DNA of 17,382 bases from SIAJ01 sp036266155 (GTDB taxonomy: Bacteria; Planctomycetota; Planctomycetia; Gemmatales; Gemmataceae). Both the position numbers and the translations under genes were made by a program. The stretch lies in NCBI GenBank assembly GCA_036266155.1, contig DATANR010000040.1:1-17382 (forward strand). The letters run 5' to 3'. Of the stretch, positions 14,698-17,382 are shown piece by piece; the first letter of the stretch is position 1; every line of letters begins with the position of its first letter. The notes under the pieces were generated by a model. The model searched no databases. It saw nothing but the letters and a program-made list of their open reading frames with translations, and was not told where the DNA came from.

Positions 14698-14727
14698 TTG
14701 TCATGGAATTCTGTTGCCGGGTAGAAT
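14698..14727 (+). promoter_or_regulatory. Promoter of the secreted-protein gene at 14757
   Basis: TTGTCA (14698-14703) and TAGAAT (14722-14727) are 18 bases apart, each matching the sigma-70 consensus at five of six positions. The predicted start is near 14734, leaving a leader of about 23 bases before ATG 14757. Confidence 0.6.
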
Positions 14728-14756
14728 CCAACCTGTTGGCACATTCGAGTATACCC

Positions 14757-15359
14757 ATGCGCCGCTCCGTAATTCTGCTCTGGCTCATCTGTCCGTTCGT
14801 TGCCGCGGCCCAGGAAGCGGCCGGGCCCGGCGAAGACTTCTTTCCGTTGGCGGTTGGCAACACCTGGACGTATCGCGTGCTCGGCCAGGACGATCGCTTT
14901 GTCGTTCGCGTCATGCGCAAGGAAATGATCGGCGAGCAGACGACCTTCCAGCTCGAAGGTCGCGTGAAAGACAAGGTCGTCGCGACCGAGCATCTGGCAT
15001 TCACGAAAGAGGGACTGACGCGCTTCCGGGCTGACAAGGAAGACGTCGTTCCCCCTGTAAATGTGCTGCAACTGCCAATTGCACGCAGCAGGGAGTGGAA
15101 GGCGGATTTTCAGGTGGGCGAACGCAAGTCATCGGTCAAGTTCAAGCGCGACTTCTTCTCGCCGAACGTGATCGCCGACGTCCCGTACGGACGGTTTCGC
15201 GCCATCAAGATCGACGCCGAGATCACGCCGGAGTCGGGCGGCAAGACATTGACCTACATCTGGTACGCCGAAAGGGTCGGAGTTGTCAAGCAAACGATCA
15301 TGGAGGGCAAGCGGCCATTGATCGTGCTGGAGTTGGAGAAGTTTGAAAAGGGCGAGTGA
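14757..15359 (+). CDS. Secreted protein of unknown function
   Basis: This is a 200-residue protein from ATG 14757. The frame is open further upstream (to 14703), but that would span the promoter and hide the signal peptide. The N-terminus MRRSVILLWLICPFVAAAQEAA is a clear Sec signal peptide (cleavage about residue 18). The mature part begins GEDFFPLAVGNTWTYRVLGQDDRFVVRV, the FPL-x-VGNTW-x-Y phrase seen at the start of many exported beta-rich proteins of unknown function in planctomycetes and Bacteroidetes. It continues as alternating strands (TTFQLEGRVKDKVVATEHLAF, TLTYIWYAERVGVVKQTI) with no catalytic motif. It is transcribed divergently from the BlaI-type repressor with about 140 bases between starts, so it could share control, although the operators lie nearer the repressor. 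Confidence 0.85.
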   Translation: MRRSVILLWLICPFVAAAQEAAGPGEDFFPLAVGNTWTYRVLGQDDRFVVRVMRKEMIGEQTTFQLEGRVKDKVVATEHLAFTKEGLTRFRADKEDVVPPVNVLQLPIARSREWKADFQVGERKSSVKFKRDFFSPNVIADVPYGRFRAIKIDAEITPESGGKTLTYIWYAERVGVVKQTIMEGKRPLIVLELEKFEKGE

Positions 15360-15890
15360 CCTGCTTCATGTCATTGCCATCTGCATGGTAAGCATGCGCT
15401 GCGTGATGGCTGTCGAGGTCTCACAACTATCGTCGGTTTTGCCAGTCGGTCCGAACAAATCGACCGCACACCCCCCATTGCCAGCTGGCGCACCAAAGTC
15501 TGCTCCGCCAAATTGATCGCGGATTGCAATCCGTCGATACCACCTCAGTGCGTCTAGCTGTGGTAGCTCGCCGACCGTCAAAATGCACTGCTGAGCGTCA
15601 CGACAAGCTGAGGTTCGCTTCGTTGTGTGTATCAGAACAGCGCAACGGAAAATGACAGCGATAATCGCGGGAACCGTGTTTCAGCCCCACGCGGCGAGTG
15701 TTTGTTGCGACATCAAGATTGCACGAGATCGGCATGCCACTTCCCAGGATTGCCCTGATTCTCAAAGGCCGAATTTCTTCTCCGATCTCCTGGCAAGTTC
15801 GGCCGTTGAACAGGTTTAAGGATTACAACGGTTACCGGGGCAAGATAGGTGGAATTGCGTGTGTGGCTCTAAACTTGAAAGCTTGACACA
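15360..15890. other. Gene-free region of about 530 bases
   Basis: Short frames on both strands (for example minus 15581-15366 and plus 15698-15886, 60-70 codons) have no recognisable family, ribosome-binding site or consistent codon use. Base composition appears less GC-rich than in the flanking genes. The stretch holds palindromes at 15516-15538 and 15767-15804. It may be a decayed gene or regulatory DNA. Confidence 0.4.
15516..15565. repeat. Palindrome and adjoining hairpin
   Basis: CGGATTGCAATCCG (15520-15533) is a perfect 14-bp palindrome. ATCG (15516-15519) and CGAT (15535-15538) extend it with one unpaired base. Immediately after, TACCAC (15538-15543) and GTGGTA (15560-15565) form a second inverted repeat. 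The first looks like a dimeric-repressor site. No gene start lies close by. Confidence 0.45.
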
Positions 15891-15919
15891 TTGGCAACTT
15901 TGCGGAAGGTGGTTAAGAT
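15891..15919 (+). promoter_or_regulatory. Probable promoter of the ketoacyl synthase gene
   Basis: TTGGCA (15891-15896) and TAAGAT (15914-15919) are 17 bases apart, matching consensus at five and four of six positions. A start near 15926 would give a leader of about 140 bases before ATG 16070. A perfect TTGACA at about 15883 has no -10 at proper distance. Confidence 0.45.
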
Positions 15920-16069
15920 GAGCAGCATTGCGACGGGGCAAACGGGGCTCTTTTGTAGTTGCTGAACAGGAAATGGTCTGCGGACAGGAAGTCTCCTCAT
16001 TTAGTCCATGGAAGGTACGTGAGTTGCACCGGGGGTTTGGGCATCCTGGGCGAGCGAGGTTCACTGTCC

Positions 16070-17359
16070 ATGCGCCGGGTCGTCGTTTCCGGATTGGGAG
16101 TCGTCGCGCCCAACGGGGTGGGCAAGGACGATTTCTGGGACGCCTGTGTCAACGGACGCAGTGGTGTCCGCGAGATCACGGCCTTCGACGCCTCCACGTT
16201 CCCAATCAAGATTGCGGGCCAGGTTCCCAACGAGTTTGATCCGACGCAGTTCATTCCCGATTCGATGCGGAAGTCGATGAAGGTAATGGGCCGAGCGGCA
16301 CGCTTCGGCGTCGGTGCCGCGGGGCTCGCCATTCAAGACTCCGGCCTATCGATGGAGAACGAGAACCCCGAGCGCGTCGGCGTTGTGGTGGGCACGGGCA
16401 TTGTCCCCGTGGACATGGCCGAGATCATGCCGATGCTCCAGCGGGTCGTCGGCGAAGACGGCAACTTCGACCTGAACAATCTCGATCAATCGAACACGAC
16501 ACCGATGTTCCCGCTGTGGCTGTTGCGGCTGCTGCCCAACATGATCTCGGCGCACATCTCGATGATGTTCAACGCTCAGGGCCCGAACAGCACGGTCACG
16601 ACCGCTTGCGTGGCCGGCACCCAGGCCGTTGGGGAAGGCTTCCGGATGGTCGCTCGCGGCGAGGCCGATCTGGTCATCGCCGGCGGCGCCGACAGCCGGC
16701 TCGATCCGCTTCTGCTCATGGCCTATACGGCCCTCGGCACATTAAGCCGGCGCACCGACTTGCCGCCGGAAGAAGTTTCGCGGCCATTCGACCGGATGCG
16801 CGACGGCTTTGTTCTCGGCGAAGGGGCTGGCATTTTGATCCTTGAAGACCTCGATCGCGCCCGCAAGCGCGGCGCCAAGGTTTACGCCGAGGTACTCGGC
16901 TTCGGCAGCTCGTTTGACGCCTATTCGATCATCAAGCCCGACCCGGAAGGGCGCGGGGCCGCGCGTGCGATCCGCGGCGCGCTGGACGAAGCACGCATCG
17001 ATCCGAGCGAGATTGGTTACATCAATGCGCACGGGACCAGCACACGGCTGAACGATCAGATGGAAACTGTCGCGGTCAAAAAAGTTTTCGGCGAGACTGC
17101 CCGCACAATCCCAATCTCCAGCATCAAGTCGATGATCGGCCATTCGATCGCCGCATCCGGTGCGATCGAAGCAGTCGCTCTGGCGATGTCGCTGAGCGAA
17201 AACGTGGTTCCGCCGACGATCAACCTGCGCAATCCGGATCCGAATTGCGATCTGGACTGCGTGCCGCTCACCGCGCGCGATCACAGCCCGCGGCTGGCCC
17301 TGTCAACAAGTTTTGGCTTCGGCGGCCAAAACGGCGCGCTGGTTATGAAGGCCGCCTAA
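16070..17359 (+). CDS. Beta-ketoacyl-ACP synthase II (FabF-like)
   Basis: This is a 429-residue protein from ATG 16070, where family homology starts (MRRVVVSGLGVVAPNGVG). GAGG at 16055-16058 is a distant ribosome-binding site. The frame is open from 15959, but the extra residues are unlike the family. The condensing-enzyme triad is present: Cys180 in TVTTACVAGTQAVGEG, His321 in NAHGTSTRLND and His358 in SIKSMIGHSIAASGA, with the conserved Lys353. The product joins malonyl-ACP to an acyl chain in fatty-acid (or related) synthesis. Length (about 410-430) fits FabF. Departures from typical FabF are CVAGT instead of CASGT, GGADSRLDPLLLMAYTALGTLSRR in the middle, and STSFGFGGQN instead of NSFGFGGTN at the end. 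It may therefore be a specialised paralogue. No acyl-carrier-protein gene is in view. Confidence 0.9.
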   Translation: MRRVVVSGLGVVAPNGVGKDDFWDACVNGRSGVREITAFDASTFPIKIAGQVPNEFDPTQFIPDSMRKSMKVMGRAARFGVGAAGLAIQDSGLSMENENPERVGVVVGTGIVPVDMAEIMPMLQRVVGEDGNFDLNNLDQSNTTPMFPLWLLRLLPNMISAHISMMFNAQGPNSTVTTACVAGTQAVGEGFRMVARGEADLVIAGGADSRLDPLLLMAYTALGTLSRRTDLPPEEVSRPFDRMRDGFVLGEGAGILILEDLDRARKRGAKVYAEVLGFGSSFDAYSIIKPDPEGRGAARAIRGALDEARIDPSEIGYINAHGTSTRLNDQMETVAVKKVFGETARTIPISSIKSMIGHSIAASGAIEAVALAMSLSENVVPPTINLRNPDPNCDLDCVPLTARDHSPRLALSTSFGFGGQNGALVMKAA

Positions 17360-17382
17360 AGGCGAGCGGAGCCGCGTCAGCG
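17360..17382. repeat. Start of a possible REP-type element cut by the window edge
   Basis: Directly after the stop codon the sequence reads AGGCGAGCGGAGCCGCGTCAGCG. The GGCGAGCGG-x-GCGTCAGC pattern resembles intergenic palindromic repeats I recall from planctomycetes. Its second half would lie beyond the window, so the assignment is tentative. Confidence 0.3.

Noticed and set aside
15366..15581. Minus-strand frame of 71 codons with a Gly/Asp-rich segment
   Set aside because: No start signal, no neighbour relation and no recognisable domain. Kept only as part of the gene-free stretch.
15891..15905. Sigma-54-like TGGCA...TTGC
   Set aside because: The GG and GC dinucleotides are about 9 bases apart instead of the required 12, and a sigma-70-type reading fits better.

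Overview
The window looks like a piece of a Planctomycetota chromosome (probably order Pirellulales or a relative). This is an inference from several signs: high GC content, weak or absent Shine-Dalgarno sites before many genes, several GTG/TTG start choices, many secreted proteins of unknown function, a BlaI/M56-peptidase pair, and intergenic GCCCGAA-CGC-AGCGAGG palindromes of a type I associate with planctomycetes. No mobile element, CRISPR array, rRNA or tRNA was found. No phage or plasmid genes are recognisable.

Layout. (1) Positions 1-2569 (+): the tail of an unknown gene, then a conserved hypothetical protein and a secreted propeller-like protein in one transcription unit. (2) 2631-3446 (+): uroporphyrinogen-III synthase (hemD). 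(3) 3573-7480 (+): a four-gene aerotolerance-type (Bat) operon made of a VWA membrane protein, a TPR protein, a BatD-like anchored protein and a TPR/SH3 protein. The genes overlap by 1-4 bases except for a strange 253-base spacer with an 11-bp inverted repeat before batD. (4) 7605-10020 (+): a secreted transglutaminase-like protein and a secreted serine hydrolase, driven by a promoter whose -35 box lies in a palindrome. (5) 10021-10482: a gene-free stretch ending in a very strong intrinsic terminator. It is preceded by a 13-bp hairpin and a plausible promoter, and is the best candidate for an undescribed small or cis-regulatory RNA here. (6) 10483-12180 (+): an exported thioredoxin-fold protein with an unusual CxxCxC site, and a GNAT-like protein.

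(7) 12181-12483: a convergent intergenic region with a large inverted repeat of REP type. (8) 12484-14618 (-): an M56 (BlaR1-type) membrane metallopeptidase with a 200-residue charged, coiled-coil tail instead of a penicillin sensor, preceded by its BlaI/MecI-family repressor. The repressor's promoter carries two copies of AGACA-N3-TGTCT, a good candidate operator pair. (9) 14757-15359 (+): a divergently transcribed secreted protein with a near-consensus promoter. (10) 15360-16069: mostly gene-free DNA with palindromes and a promoter. (11) 16070-17359 (+): a FabF-like beta-ketoacyl-ACP synthase, followed by what looks like the start of another REP-type palindrome at the window edge.

Functionally the window mixes housekeeping (haem synthesis, fatty-acid elongation), envelope or stress functions (Bat operon, exported redox protein, transglutaminase) and one complete signal-responsive repressor/protease switch whose inducer is unknown.
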